Below the pieces are notes generated by a model. The model made no database searches, was not told the DNA's origin, and saw nothing but the letters and a program-made list of their open reading frames with translations. 33,662 nt of DNA from Elusimicrobiota bacterium (GTDB lineage: Bacteria; Elusimicrobiota; Elusimicrobia; Elusimicrobiales; UBA9959), in the NCBI GenBank assembly GCA_003450815.1, contig DMES01000082.1:1-33662 (forward strand), in the 5' to 3' direction. Position numbers and translations under genes: made by a program. Shown here one piece after another: positions 20,815 through 29,535 of this stretch (positions within the stretch are counted from its first letter, which is position 1; every line of letters starts with the position of its first letter).

Positions 20815-21639
20815 ATGAACAAAGAAAAAGACATGGCCAATTATGCTGTGATCTTTTTTGTCGTTCTGTCGCTCCTGTTGCTCCTTTTCCCTTCCTCAAG
20901 AATAGCCCACAGCGCGCGTATTGTCGTTAGCTACAGTCTTTATCCGTCCATCCATTACGGCTCGGACTACGAGTATTACGTGCGCAATGTGCCGGAAAAT
21001 TTTCTGGCTCTGCTGCGTACCGATCATGAAAACCGCGCCTTGAAAGATAAGATAAAAGAACTTGAGATTTACCGCCAGAGCGCGGCTGCTGTGTTCGAGG
21101 AAAACACACGTCTTTCCTCGGAGCTTGAGCTTTCGGCCCGTCTGCCGTGGCAAGGCGTGTGGGCGCGGGTCACAAACAAGGAGCCTTCCGATTGGTACGG
21201 GTCTTTTTTTATTGACAAGGGGGCCAGGCAGGGGGTGGGGCAAAATGATATGGTCCTTGGGTTTGCGAATGGGCGGGCGGGACTTGCGGGAAGGATCTTT
21301 GAGGTTTACCCGGACTTTTCAAAAGCGCTGCTGGTAACCAACGGCGTATCCTCTGTTATCTGTTCGCCGGCCTCCGGCGGTTTCGAAGCGCTGGCCGAAG
21401 GCAAGGGCACCTGGCTTTTAAAAATGAATTATGTCCCGGAAGATTCCAGCCTGGCCGCCGGCGCAGAGCTTTTTACATCGGGCGGCGGATTTTTGTTCCC
21501 CGGAGGCGTGTATCTGGGCCGCGTCACAAAAGTTTACCCCAAAGAATCTTTCATGAATTTCGTAACGGCGGATATAGCTCCCGCGGTAAACGTGAATAAT
21601 CTAAGGGAAGTGTTCGTGGTCAAGCGCAATAAAATATGA
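20815..21639 (+). CDS. mreC: Rod shape-determining protein MreC
   Basis: Membrane-anchored periplasmic scaffold of the elongasome (274 residues). One N-terminal membrane helix (YAVIFFVVLSLLLLLFPSS), a coiled coil at about residues 60-100 (RTDHENRALKDKIKELEIYR), then the beta-rich MreC domain with DWYGSFFIDKGARQGVGQND and the ending VNVNNLREVFVV. The frame opens at TTG 20767, but AGGGG at 20804-20808 sits 6 nt before ATG 20815, preferred here; ATG 20833 is a third possibility. Its end overlaps mreD by 4 nt (ATGA). Confidence 0.95.
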   Translation: MNKEKDMANYAVIFFVVLSLLLLLFPSSRIAHSARIVVSYSLYPSIHYGSDYEYYVRNVPENFLALLRTDHENRALKDKIKELEIYRQSAAAVFEENTRLSSELELSARLPWQGVWARVTNKEPSDWYGSFFIDKGARQGVGQNDMVLGFANGRAGLAGRIFEVYPDFSKALLVTNGVSSVICSPASGGFEALAEGKGTWLLKMNYVPEDSSLAAGAELFTSGGGFLFPGGVYLGRVTKVYPKESFMNFVTADIAPAVNVNNLREVFVVKRNKI

Positions 21640-22115
21640 GATATATCGGAGATGTCCTGCTGTATCTTCTGACCGGAGTTTTTTACTGGTGGTGGACCGC
21701 ACATTTGTCGGTTTTCGGCACGGCTCCCAACTTTATTTTTCTAGCGGCTTTAAGCGCGGCTGTGATGGCCCGCCCTGTAAAAGCCGTGGCGTACGGTTTT
21801 TTCCTGGGCCTGTATCTTGACCTTCTGGGAACCAATATGTTCGGGGCTTACGCGCTAAGCTACACATTAATGGCCTATTGCGTGTATGTTATGAAACGGC
21901 ATTTCGACATGTCAGCCACTTTCTCCCAGTTAGTCACCGCGCCGGTGATGTCGGTTGCCTGTATGCTGTTTTACCAGGTTTTATCGCTTTCGATGGCTAA
22001 AATTAATCCCTTGAGCCTTAAAAATTTTCTGGTTGAGCCTTTCCTGAACGCAGTGGCGGCTCCCGTAGTTTTTTATGTTTTTTCGCGGCTAAAGTGGAAG
22101 TTTGAGATATTATGA
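21636..22115 (+). CDS. mreD: Rod shape-determining protein MreD
   Basis: Integral membrane partner of MreC (159 residues, about five hydrophobic helices). Features include APNFIFLAALSAAVMARPVK, YGFFLGLYLDLLGTNMFGAY and ALSYTLMAYCVYVMKRHF, in line with the MreD family's G-hydrophobic-D-hydrophobic pattern. MreD varies greatly in sequence, so the assignment rests on size, helices and position. ATGA overlaps at both ends show translational coupling. Confidence 0.92.
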   Translation: MRYIGDVLLYLLTGVFYWWWTAHLSVFGTAPNFIFLAALSAAVMARPVKAVAYGFFLGLYLDLLGTNMFGAYALSYTLMAYCVYVMKRHFDMSATFSQLVTAPVMSVACMLFYQVLSLSMAKINPLSLKNFLVEPFLNAVAAPVVFYVFSRLKWKFEIL

Positions 22116-23962
22116 TAGACCGCAATATATCCCAGGAGAGGCTTGATTATCTGTGGGTATTCGCTTACGCGGCGGCTCTGGTGTTTTTGCTGCGCCTGGT
22201 AAACCTGCAGGTGATTATGGCTTCCCATTATCGTGAGATAGCCGAAAAAAATCGCACCCAGATCATCTCTCAGGCGGCGCCACGGGGGCGTATTTTTACC
22301 TCGGACGATGTGGCCATGGCGACCAGTAAGCCGTCTTTCAGTCTTATCTATTTTCCCGGCCAGCTAAAAACAAACTCAGAGCTGGATGCCCTTGCTTCCG
22401 GCCTTTCGCGCCAGCTTACGATGCCATTTGAAGATCTGCGCGGCACGCTTTACAAATCCGCCCGCAGGGAAACGCCGGTGCGTCTGGCAGAAAATCTTTC
22501 TTCCAAAACCATGTTTGCCCTTTCCGAGCTGAAAACAATTTATCCCGGAGTCGATATTATAGTTGAAGCCAGGCGTTTTTACCCTTTCGGTTCCTATTTG
22601 AGCCACCTTATAGGCTACATAAGCAAGATGGATGCGCGTGAGTGGAGCGTTTACGGCAAAGATAAAAAATATTCCATGGATTCCCGCGTGGGCAAGACCG
22701 GTCTTGAAAAGATGTATGAAAAAGAGCTCAAGGGCAGGGACGGCGGCATTTACCTCGAAGTGGATTCCCGCGGCAAGCTCAGCCGTATCCTTGAGAGCCG
22801 GAAATGGGTGCCGGGCTCTGACGTCTACCTGACTATAAATTCAAAGGCCCAGGCGGCCGCCGAGGAGGGGCTTGCCAAATCTGCCACCGGCAAGGGGGCT
22901 GTAGTGGCGCTGGATCCGCGTTCCGGGGCGGTGCTCGCGCTTGTTTCCATGCCGGAGTACGATCCGAATATGTTTGTGGCTTACCAGGATGAGCGCGACC
23001 AGGAGAAACTTAAAAATCTGCCGGAATTTAATGTCGCCCTGCAGGGCGCGTATCCGCCAGGCTCGCCTTTTAAAATCATTACCTCGGCAGCGCTGCTTGA
23101 AAGCGGCAAGGTGCCTACCGGAGAAACTTTTTACTGTCCCGGCTATTACGATGCGGGCAGCAGGGTATTCAAGTGCTGGCAGAAAAAAGGCCACGGAAAA
23201 ACAAGTTTTTTGGACGGGCTTGCCAATTCCTGTGATGTTTACTTTTATAATGCGGGACTGCGGGTGGGCCCGCTTAATATAGAAAATATGGCCCGGCAGT
23301 TCCGGCTGGGGATGCTCACCAAAATACCGCTGCCGGAAGAAAAGGAGGGGAATGTCTTCGGTCCGAGCAAAAGGGCGGCAAGAAAAAGCTACTGGTTCAT
23401 CGGCGATACTTTAAATCTTGCCATCGGCCAGGGCGAGACGCTGGTAACCCCCATACAAATGGCGCTGTTAATGTCTGCTGTGGCTAACGGAGGTGTTTTT
23501 TACCGGCCTTATTATGTGGATAAAATAGTGAACGGGGAAGGGGCTACTCTTTACCGCGGAAAACATGCGGAACTGAGCCGCCTGAATTTTAAAGATTCCA
23601 CCTGGAGCCTGCTGCGGCAGGGCTTAATGCAGGTAGTGGATGAGGGTACGGGGCAGGTTGCCAAAATAAGCGGTGTTGAGGTATACGGCAAAACAGGCAC
23701 CGCTCAAAACCCGCAAGGCAAAGATCATGCCTGGTTTGTGGCTTATGCCTCATTACCGGGTCAGCCGTCCGAGGTGGCGGTTTCGGTGCTGGTGGAGCAC
23801 GGTGAGCATGGCGCCAGCGCCGCCGCGCCTATAGCCAAAGCGGTGATAGAAGCTTTATTGAAGAGCAAATTGCCGTCAAAGACGTATGCCGCGCCTGTGT
23901 CATCCGTCCAACTCGGGACGGCGGCCCCGGCCGGACCCGTGCCTGAAGAGGGGAAAATATGA
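22112..23962 (+). CDS. mrdA: Penicillin-binding protein 2 (elongasome transpeptidase)
   Basis: Cross-links peptidoglycan in cell elongation, partner of RodA (616 residues). A single membrane anchor at about 12-31 (YLWVFAYAAALVFLLRLVN), the pedestal domain, and a transpeptidase domain with catalytic S318 in PPGSPFK (K321), S373-C-D (second motif), and K527-T-G (third motif, YGKTGTAQ). FIGDTLNLAIGQGETLVTPI is the usual class B conserved stretch. Residues after about 590 are a low-complexity Ala/Pro tail. Overlaps mreD and rodA by 4 nt each. Confidence 0.97.
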   Translation: MIDRNISQERLDYLWVFAYAAALVFLLRLVNLQVIMASHYREIAEKNRTQIISQAAPRGRIFTSDDVAMATSKPSFSLIYFPGQLKTNSELDALASGLSRQLTMPFEDLRGTLYKSARRETPVRLAENLSSKTMFALSELKTIYPGVDIIVEARRFYPFGSYLSHLIGYISKMDAREWSVYGKDKKYSMDSRVGKTGLEKMYEKELKGRDGGIYLEVDSRGKLSRILESRKWVPGSDVYLTINSKAQAAAEEGLAKSATGKGAVVALDPRSGAVLALVSMPEYDPNMFVAYQDERDQEKLKNLPEFNVALQGAYPPGSPFKIITSAALLESGKVPTGETFYCPGYYDAGSRVFKCWQKKGHGKTSFLDGLANSCDVYFYNAGLRVGPLNIENMARQFRLGMLTKIPLPEEKEGNVFGPSKRAARKSYWFIGDTLNLAIGQGETLVTPIQMALLMSAVANGGVFYRPYYVDKIVNGEGATLYRGKHAELSRLNFKDSTWSLLRQGLMQVVDEGTGQVAKISGVEVYGKTGTAQNPQGKDHAWFVAYASLPGQPSEVAVSVLVEHGEHGASAAAPIAKAVIEALLKSKLPSKTYAAPVSSVQLGTAAPAGPVPEEGKI

Positions 23963-25299
23963 TATTTACACAGCAGGCGGCGCTTAAAAAAAGCCGGATG
24001 GACTGGACGCTTTTTATCGCCATGCTTGTGCTTCTAACGGTAGGTACAGTGGCGATTGTCTCTTCTGTGGCCATTCTGCCCCAGCAGGCAAGGATAGTGA
24101 GGACACACCTTATAGCGCTGCCTCTCGCGCTTATCGCGTTTTCGGTGGGATGGCGGCTGAATTATCAGGTTTTCCAGGATCAGTGGAAATTCGTTTACGG
24201 CCTGGTGCTCCTGTCGCTGGCGGCGGTACTGCTGTTCGGTGTGGTGGATAAGGGGGCGCGCTCATGGTTCCGCCTGCCTTTATTTTCGGTGCAGCCCTCG
24301 GAATTCGCGCGCATAGGCCTGATACTTGTGCTTGCCAATTACCTGGATAAGCGTATCGCGAAGATTCAGGAGCTTTCAGTGGTTTTAGGAGCTTTCCTGC
24401 TGGCGTTACCGGTGTTTTTTCTGCTGATAAAACAGCCGGATTTTTCGGCAATACTTATAACCCTGCCGATAATACTGATAATGCTTTTTGCCGCAGGAGC
24501 CAATATTTACCATCTTGCGATCATACTCGGTTACAGTTTTATCTCAGGCCTGCTCCCGGTGCTCTGGACGTTGATAAATATGAACCCCGAACTGCTGGAC
24601 AATACGCTCGTCAATTACTTTTTTCACTTGTCTGATTTCGGCTGGAACACTTTGTTTTTTGTGTCAGGAACCGGGGTCGCGGCGTATCTGTTGTGGCTGC
24701 TTTCCGTCAAACTCTATTCAAACATCTCAGGTGTGTATTTCGCCGGGGCCGCCGTGGTCATCGCTTTAGGATTTCTCTCCGGCGTAATGGTGAAGCATCA
24801 GATGAAAGAATACCAGCAGAAACGCCTGGAGGTTTTTCTTTCGCCCGAGACGGATCCGCGAGGCGCCGGATATAACCTTCTGCAGGCGCGCGTGGCCATT
24901 GGTTCCGGCGGTATATTCGGGCGCGGTGTTTTTGCCGGCACCCAGTCCCGTCTTGGGTTTGTGCCGGAGCGTCACACCGATTTTATACTTGCAGTTATTG
25001 GGGAGGAAATGGGCTTTTGGGGTACAGCGCTGGTGGCGGGGCTTTATGTGCTTGTGCTTCGCCGCATAAAGCTGGCTGCGGGGTTGGCCCGCGACCGTTT
25101 CGGGTATCTTGTTAACTGCGGTATTTTCGGTATGTTTATGGTATATTTTTTCATCAATTTCGGCATGCTTTTGGGATTTATACCTGTGATGGGTGTGCCG
25201 TTGCCGCTTTTGTCTTATGGCGGTTCAAATATGGTCGCCACTCTTATGGCGGTGGGTATAGCGCAGTCGATTTACGCAAGGAGATATGCGCTGGTGTAG
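23959..25299 (+). CDS. rodA: RodA, SEDS peptidoglycan glycosyltransferase
   Basis: Polymerises lipid II into glycan strands with PBP2 (446 residues, about ten membrane helices). Hallmarks: GARSWFRLPLFSVQPSEFAR, LQARVAIGSGGIFGRGVFAG, the catalytic-loop VPERHTDFILAVIGEEMGF with D341, and the C-terminal GVPLPLLSYGGSNMVATLMA. About 60-70 residues longer than typical RodA, with the extra length around residues 180-290. Overlaps mrdA by ATGA and has a GAGGGG upstream. Confidence 0.97.
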   Translation: MIFTQQAALKKSRMDWTLFIAMLVLLTVGTVAIVSSVAILPQQARIVRTHLIALPLALIAFSVGWRLNYQVFQDQWKFVYGLVLLSLAAVLLFGVVDKGARSWFRLPLFSVQPSEFARIGLILVLANYLDKRIAKIQELSVVLGAFLLALPVFFLLIKQPDFSAILITLPIILIMLFAAGANIYHLAIILGYSFISGLLPVLWTLINMNPELLDNTLVNYFFHLSDFGWNTLFFVSGTGVAAYLLWLLSVKLYSNISGVYFAGAAVVIALGFLSGVMVKHQMKEYQQKRLEVFLSPETDPRGAGYNLLQARVAIGSGGIFGRGVFAGTQSRLGFVPERHTDFILAVIGEEMGFWGTALVAGLYVLVLRRIKLAAGLARDRFGYLVNCGIFGMFMVYFFINFGMLLGFIPVMGVPLPLLSYGGSNMVATLMAVGIAQSIYARRYALV

Positions 25300-25412
25300 A
25301 AGCATAGAGGCAAAGACGCATAGATGCATAGCCTGCAATTGAACTCGTTTCGCTGCAGTATTATTTTGCCTCTGATTGTTAAATTGCTATGCATCTAAAT
25401 TGCTATGCATCT
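25300..25412 (+). repeat. Inverted GATGCATAGC array, rodA-DUF2344 spacer
   Basis: The left arm carries agcatag, aggcaaag, acgcatag and atgcatagc. AGATGCATAGC (25322-25332) has two exact complements at 25386-25396 and 25402-25412, and AGAGGCAAA (25306-25314) pairs with 25365-25373. Part of the right arm is open in the downstream frame, which would wrongly extend that protein. Confidence 0.85.
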
Positions 25413-25420
25413 TTTTGCTT

Positions 25421-26098
25421 ATGAATGACGGTCCCCAATCCAGGATACGGCTGAAATTTGCCCGGCTCAAAGAGGCAAGTTCTCTTACTCATCTGGAGCA
25501 GATAAAGGCGTTTCGCGCTGTTGCTATGGCTTGCGGGCTTAAATGCCGGCCTGCCAAAGCCGGACGGACCGCGGTGCCAAAAATGTCGTTCGGACCGGCT
25601 ATTTCCGTGGGCTATGAGAGCACCTGTGAGTACGCCGATCTTTACCTGGATGAGTTTGTAAAGGCCGAAACCGCCAAGGAAAAGGTGGCGGCGCTTGACA
25701 ACTGCCGCTTTAAGCTGCTTGAAGCCAGTCGTATTCCAATGTTTTTCCCGTCCATAGAGGCGGGGGTAAACGCTGTGGAGTATCTGCTTGAGGGCGGTCT
25801 GCCGGATGGCTTTTCCCAAGGGACGGTGGACCGCTTTCTGGGACTTAAAAGCGCGGTTTACGAAAAAGTAAAGCCATCAGGCGAAAAGAAGTCCGTTGAT
25901 GCGCGGCCTCTGGTGCTTGAGGCCGCGTGCGGACCGCAGCTGGGTGCGCTGAAGCTTGTGCTTGCGCTGGGGCCGGGGCGCAATATAAAGCCTGAGGCCG
26001 TGTTCGGCCTTATAGCCGGCGGTCCGGCGGTCCCGGAACGGATAGTGCGAAAGGAATTATTCTGGTTTGACTCCAAAGGCGGGCTGGAAGTCTTTTAA
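25421..26098 (+). CDS. DUF2344-type (radical SAM-linked) protein
   Basis: A 225-residue protein resembling the DUF2344/TIGR03936 family: RIRLKFARLKEASSLTHLEQ, a 'GLKCRPAKAGRT-x-PKMSFGPAISVGYES' region, then EYADLYLDEFV. The family is typically fused to or beside a B12-type radical SAM protein (TIGR03960) and next to rng. Here rng follows but no radical SAM gene is present in the window. The frame opens at 25376, but those 15 residues are translated repeat array (LNCYASK, IFLL), so I choose ATG 25421. Neither start has a Shine-Dalgarno. Function unknown; the family is proposed to act with RNase G or tRNA/rRNA modification. Confidence 0.8.
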   Translation: MNDGPQSRIRLKFARLKEASSLTHLEQIKAFRAVAMACGLKCRPAKAGRTAVPKMSFGPAISVGYESTCEYADLYLDEFVKAETAKEKVAALDNCRFKLLEASRIPMFFPSIEAGVNAVEYLLEGGLPDGFSQGTVDRFLGLKSAVYEKVKPSGEKKSVDARPLVLEAACGPQLGALKLVLALGPGRNIKPEAVFGLIAGGPAVPERIVRKELFWFDSKGGLEVF

Positions 26099-26100
26099 GA

Positions 26101-26216
26101 AGAGATTACACAGATAGTAAACGGAGATTACAAGGATTGTAAACAGAAATTACACTGATTTTTCCCGCATTTATAGAGTAATCTGTGTAATCGTAGTTAG
26201 TAATCCGTGTAATCAC
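26101..26216 (+). repeat. Inverted GATTACA array, DUF2344-rng spacer
   Basis: The left arm repeats gagattaca, cagatagta, ggagattaca, ggattgtaa and aaattacac. The right arm carries gtaatctgtgtaatc and gtaatccgtgtaatc. GATTACACAGAT (26104-26115) pairs perfectly with 26181-26192. The array ends just before the AAGGAG of rng. Confidence 0.85.
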
Positions 26217-26237
26217 ACAATAAGGAGAAATGAATTT

Positions 26238-27686
26238 ATGAACAATGACAAAATAAACAAGGAAATATTCGCCAATACTTCTTTTGAAGAAACGCGCATA
26301 GCGATACTTGACGACGGCAAGCTTTCGGAACTTTTCTGGGAGCGGCGTTCCAGCTCCAATATAGTAGGCAATATTTACAAAGCGGTGGTGGAAAATGTGC
26401 TGCCAGGCATTTCAAGCGCTTTCATGAATATAGGTCTTGAAAAAAACGCTTATATCTATATTTCAGATGTGCTGGGCGGGCAGAGGGATCCTATAGACCG
26501 GCTGCTTAAAAAAGACCAGGAAGTGATGGTGCAGGTGACCAAAGACGCCATCAGCACCAAGGGCATGAAAGTGACGATGGATGTTTCCCTGCCCGGCCGT
26601 TACCTGGTGCTGACTCCCTTCCAGGAATTTGTGGGTGTGTCAAAGAATATAGAAAACAACGAGGAGCGCAGGCGGCTGTCGGAGATAATCAAAAAAATAG
26701 CCGAGAGCAATAACCTGGGAAAAAACGGCTGTATCGTGCGCACCGAGGCTGAGGGAGCGGGCGAGACCGAACTTGAAAGGGAGTTAAAGTACCTGATCCG
26801 CCTTTGGGACGGAGTCCAGAAAAGATTTGAAACTTCAAAGCCGCCCTGTCTGCTGCACAAAGATATAGACCTGACACTGCAGGTGGCCCGCGACATATTT
26901 TCCGATGACGCCTCAATTTATATGCTGGATAACAAGGACGATTTTCACAATGTTACGGATTTCGTCTCCAAACTTTCACCTGATCTGAAGGAGCGGGTAA
27001 AGTTTTATGACGCAAAGACTCCGATCTTCAAGGCTTTCAGTATTGAGAAAGCTATTGAAGAACTGCGCAAGGTAAAGGTGGAGTTGGCCAACGGCGGCAG
27101 CATCATAATACAGGAAGCCGAATCGCTGTGCGCCATAGACGTGAATACCGGCCGCTATACCGGTTCCAAGTCGCAGGAAGAAACTGTCACCGCCACTAAT
27201 ATTGAAGCCGCCCAGGAAGTGGCCAGACAGCTGCGCCTGCGCAATATAGGCGGCATAATAGTGATAGATTTTATTGACATGAAAAAGGCTTCAAACCGGC
27301 ACAAGGTGGTTGACGCCCTTGAGCGTTCGGTCAGGCGCGACCGCGCAAAGATCAGGATACTGCCTATAACCCGTCTGGGGCTGGTGGAAATGACAAGAGA
27401 AAGAAAAAGGGAGAGCACTTTCAGCCTGCTGACCGAGGAGTGCAAAGAATGCCACGGCTCAGGCCGTGTGCTTTCAAGCGAGAGCGTCAGAATAAAGATC
27501 CAGCGCGAAATACACAACCTCACGCTTGGCAGGCCGGGTGGGAATCTGCGCGTGGTGGTGCATCCGTTGCTTGTGGATATACTCAAAAAAAGGCAGGATA
27601 TGATGGAAAAGAATGTGCACCGCAGCATAAAGATTTTTTCCGACCCGCAGCTAACCTGGGAGGATTACAGGATAATTCTGGAATAA
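26238..27686 (+). CDS. rng: Ribonuclease G (RNase E/G family endoribonuclease)
   Basis: Cuts single-stranded A/U-rich RNA, including rRNA precursors and mRNA (482 residues). The S1 domain is at about 38-125 (GNIYKAVVENVLPGISSAFM, then NIGLEKNAYIYISDV). The catalytic DNase I-like domain has D301 (AIDVNTGRYTG) and D344 (VIDFIDM), near E. coli RNase E D303 and D346. The zinc-link cysteines C402 and C405 (CKECHGSGR) are kept. There is no long C-terminal scaffold, hence G type. ATG 26238 follows AAGGAG by 10 nt; an ATG at 26230 is out of frame. Confidence 0.97.
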   Translation: MNNDKINKEIFANTSFEETRIAILDDGKLSELFWERRSSSNIVGNIYKAVVENVLPGISSAFMNIGLEKNAYIYISDVLGGQRDPIDRLLKKDQEVMVQVTKDAISTKGMKVTMDVSLPGRYLVLTPFQEFVGVSKNIENNEERRRLSEIIKKIAESNNLGKNGCIVRTEAEGAGETELERELKYLIRLWDGVQKRFETSKPPCLLHKDIDLTLQVARDIFSDDASIYMLDNKDDFHNVTDFVSKLSPDLKERVKFYDAKTPIFKAFSIEKAIEELRKVKVELANGGSIIIQEAESLCAIDVNTGRYTGSKSQEETVTATNIEAAQEVARQLRLRNIGGIIVIDFIDMKKASNRHKVVDALERSVRRDRAKIRILPITRLGLVEMTRERKRESTFSLLTEECKECHGSGRVLSSESVRIKIQREIHNLTLGRPGGNLRVVVHPLLVDILKKRQDMMEKNVHRSIKIFSDPQLTWEDYRIILE

Positions 27687-27732
27687 AAGGCTGAAGGCTT
27701 GAAGCAAACTTGGATAATATTGAGAGGTTGAT
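27687..27732 (+). other. rng-amidase spacer with a minimal CTGAAG word pair
   Basis: 46 nt containing ggctgaag and gcttgaag, two copies of the 8-bp word seen in full arrays elsewhere, then a GAGAGG Shine-Dalgarno about 7 nt before ATG 27733. It could be a remnant or seed of an array. No hairpin arm is present. Confidence 0.4.
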
Positions 27733-29346
27733 ATGCGTGATTTTAAGAAACAGGTGTTGCTGTTTATAACATTGGCGTTCCTATGTCAGGGCCGGGCTTT
27801 TGCCAGGGTGGATGAGATTTCATACATGAATAACGGGGTTTATTCGGGCAAGATAGGAACCTACAGCCTGGGCGGGAAGCTTTATCTGGACGCCGCAAAG
27901 GCTTCCAGATTGATAGGCGGCAAGGAGTATTGGTATCCCGTTTCAGGGCGGCTTATGCTGCAGACACGGGGCAATAAAGTGGTGTTTTCAATTAAGAACG
28001 ACGCTGTTTCCTTAAATGATGAGGAGGCGATGTTCTCAGCTCCTATGATAGTGCGCGGAGGCAGGGCTTTTCTGTCCATGGAATTCTTTGTTTCCAAATA
28101 CTTTGCCAAAGCTTTTGGTTTCGCGCTGAGCTATAATCAGAGTACCGGAGTGCTGACGGCTCAGCGAAAGATAAATATTAATTCCGTAAATTATTTCTCC
28201 TACCAGGATAAGACCAGAGTGGTCTTTTACCTTGAGGAGCCGCTTGACTACCAGACTTCACAGAAAGAGAATAATCTGATTTCCATTACAGTGCCCGATG
28301 GCGTTATAGCCGCGGAGGAAAAAATAAATATAGGCGACGGAGTGATTAAAACCGTGGATCTTTTTCAGGAAAATAAAATGGTCCGTATCGTGCTTACTCC
28401 GGATGATAATTTTGGCCGGCCGGCTTCTTTCATGCTTTCAAATCCCCATCGCCTGGTTTTTGATGCGACCAAGGAGGAGCACTCGGTGTCTCAGTCCATA
28501 GGGGCGTCCGGAGGCGTGCCAGCCGGCCCCTCTATGGCGGAACCTGCCCTGCTTGAAATAAGCTCCGACACAACTCCCGCCAAAGGGGCTATTGCCAGAG
28601 TTTTTGCCGTTTCCACTCCGGTGGCGCAGGTAAATATTCCGGATAAGATGGTGCTTGAGAAAACCGGCACCAAGAGAATAGTGATAGACGCGGGACATGG
28701 CGGCAAGGATGCCGGCGGCAGAAGAGCTTTCGGTTATAAGGAAAAAGAGATCAACCTGATGGTGGCAAATAATCTTCATTCCCTTTTCGGGGAAAACCCC
28801 ATGTTTAACGCGCTTCTTACCAGGACCTCCGATGTTTTTATACCGCTTTCCGACCGCTCACGGATCGCTAACGACTTCAAGGCGGATATCTTTATTTCCA
28901 TACACGCTAACGCTTCGCGGGACAGGCGTGAAAAAGGTTTTGAGGTATACTTCCTTTCCGAAAAAGCCTCCGACCCCGGGGCGGCCGAAGTGGCTGATTA
29001 CGAAAACTCAGTGGTCGGTCTTGAAGACGGAGAGACCCGCTCCGACCCCACATCGCTGCTGCTGCATTCGCTCGCGAGAAATGAATATGTGAACGAGGGC
29101 AGCAAACTTGCCGGCCTTATTTCAAAGGAAATTGAAAGAAGCACTCCGTTCTCAAACCGGAATGTCAAACAGGCGGCGTTTTATGTCTTGCGCGGCACCT
29201 ACATGCCGGGGATATTGGTTGAAATCGGCTTTATGACCAATTCGCACGACCAGAAAAGCATGAACGATAAAAAGGTCCAGGCGAAAATGGCCGCTGCAAT
29301 ATACAAGGGAGTGCTTAAATACGCGGAAATGAAAGGGTGGAAATAA
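27733..29346 (+). CDS. N-acetylmuramoyl-L-alanine amidase (Amidase_3) with N-terminal binding domains
   Basis: Cleaves the bond between MurNAc and the stem peptide (537 residues). Signal peptide at 1-25 (FKKQVLLFITLAFLCQGRAF). Residues about 30-140 look like a copper-amine-oxidase-like/AMIN-type wall-binding region and about 150-240 like an AMIN domain. The zinc amidase core has H322 (VIDAGHGGKDAGG), E337 (YKEKEINL), H391 (ISIHANAS) and catalytic E497 (LVEIGFMTN). The domain order resembles the AmiC group. GAGAGG precedes the start. The stop is followed directly by a 12-bp hairpin. Confidence 0.95.
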   Translation: MRDFKKQVLLFITLAFLCQGRAFARVDEISYMNNGVYSGKIGTYSLGGKLYLDAAKASRLIGGKEYWYPVSGRLMLQTRGNKVVFSIKNDAVSLNDEEAMFSAPMIVRGGRAFLSMEFFVSKYFAKAFGFALSYNQSTGVLTAQRKININSVNYFSYQDKTRVVFYLEEPLDYQTSQKENNLISITVPDGVIAAEEKINIGDGVIKTVDLFQENKMVRIVLTPDDNFGRPASFMLSNPHRLVFDATKEEHSVSQSIGASGGVPAGPSMAEPALLEISSDTTPAKGAIARVFAVSTPVAQVNIPDKMVLEKTGTKRIVIDAGHGGKDAGGRRAFGYKEKEINLMVANNLHSLFGENPMFNALLTRTSDVFIPLSDRSRIANDFKADIFISIHANASRDRREKGFEVYFLSEKASDPGAAEVADYENSVVGLEDGETRSDPTSLLLHSLARNEYVNEGSKLAGLISKEIERSTPFSNRNVKQAAFYVLRGTYMPGILVEIGFMTNSHDQKSMNDKKVQAKMAAAIYKGVLKYAEMKGWK

Positions 29347-29373
29347 CCGTATTCCGCGAATGCGGAATACGGT
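29346..29373 (+). terminator. Perfect hairpin at the amidase stop
   Basis: A 12-bp perfect stem (ACCGTATTCCGC, loop GAAT, complement) starting at the last base of the stop codon. No T-run follows on the + strand, so termination efficiency is uncertain. It lies directly before the heptamer array. Confidence 0.55.
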
Positions 29374-29535
29374 GTCACAAGTCACAAGTCACAAGTCACA
29401 AGCAAGAAAAACACAGGACGCAAATTTCCGTATGGTTCCTAAAAAGTCTGCAACTTGTACCATTACACGCAGCTTGTGGCATAATTCCTGTGACTTTATT
29501 TATTTGTTACTTGTGACCTGTGTCTTGTGACTATT
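29373..29535 (+). repeat. Inverted heptamer array (GTCACAA), amidase-murI spacer
   Basis: Four exact 7-bp units gtcacaa at 29373-29400, then an A-rich region. The right arm at about 29488-29531 (gttacttgtgacc, tgtgtcttgtgac) reverse-complements to gtcacaa, gacacag, gtcacaa, gtaacaa. The middle of about 85 nt has no gene; gcagcttgtggcataattcc may be further drifted units. The last unit contains a GTG in frame with murI. Confidence 0.88.

Noticed and set aside
25376..25420. N-terminal extension of the DUF2344 protein
   Set aside because: These 15 codons translate the right arm of the repeat array and match no family sequence. ATG 25421 is preferred.
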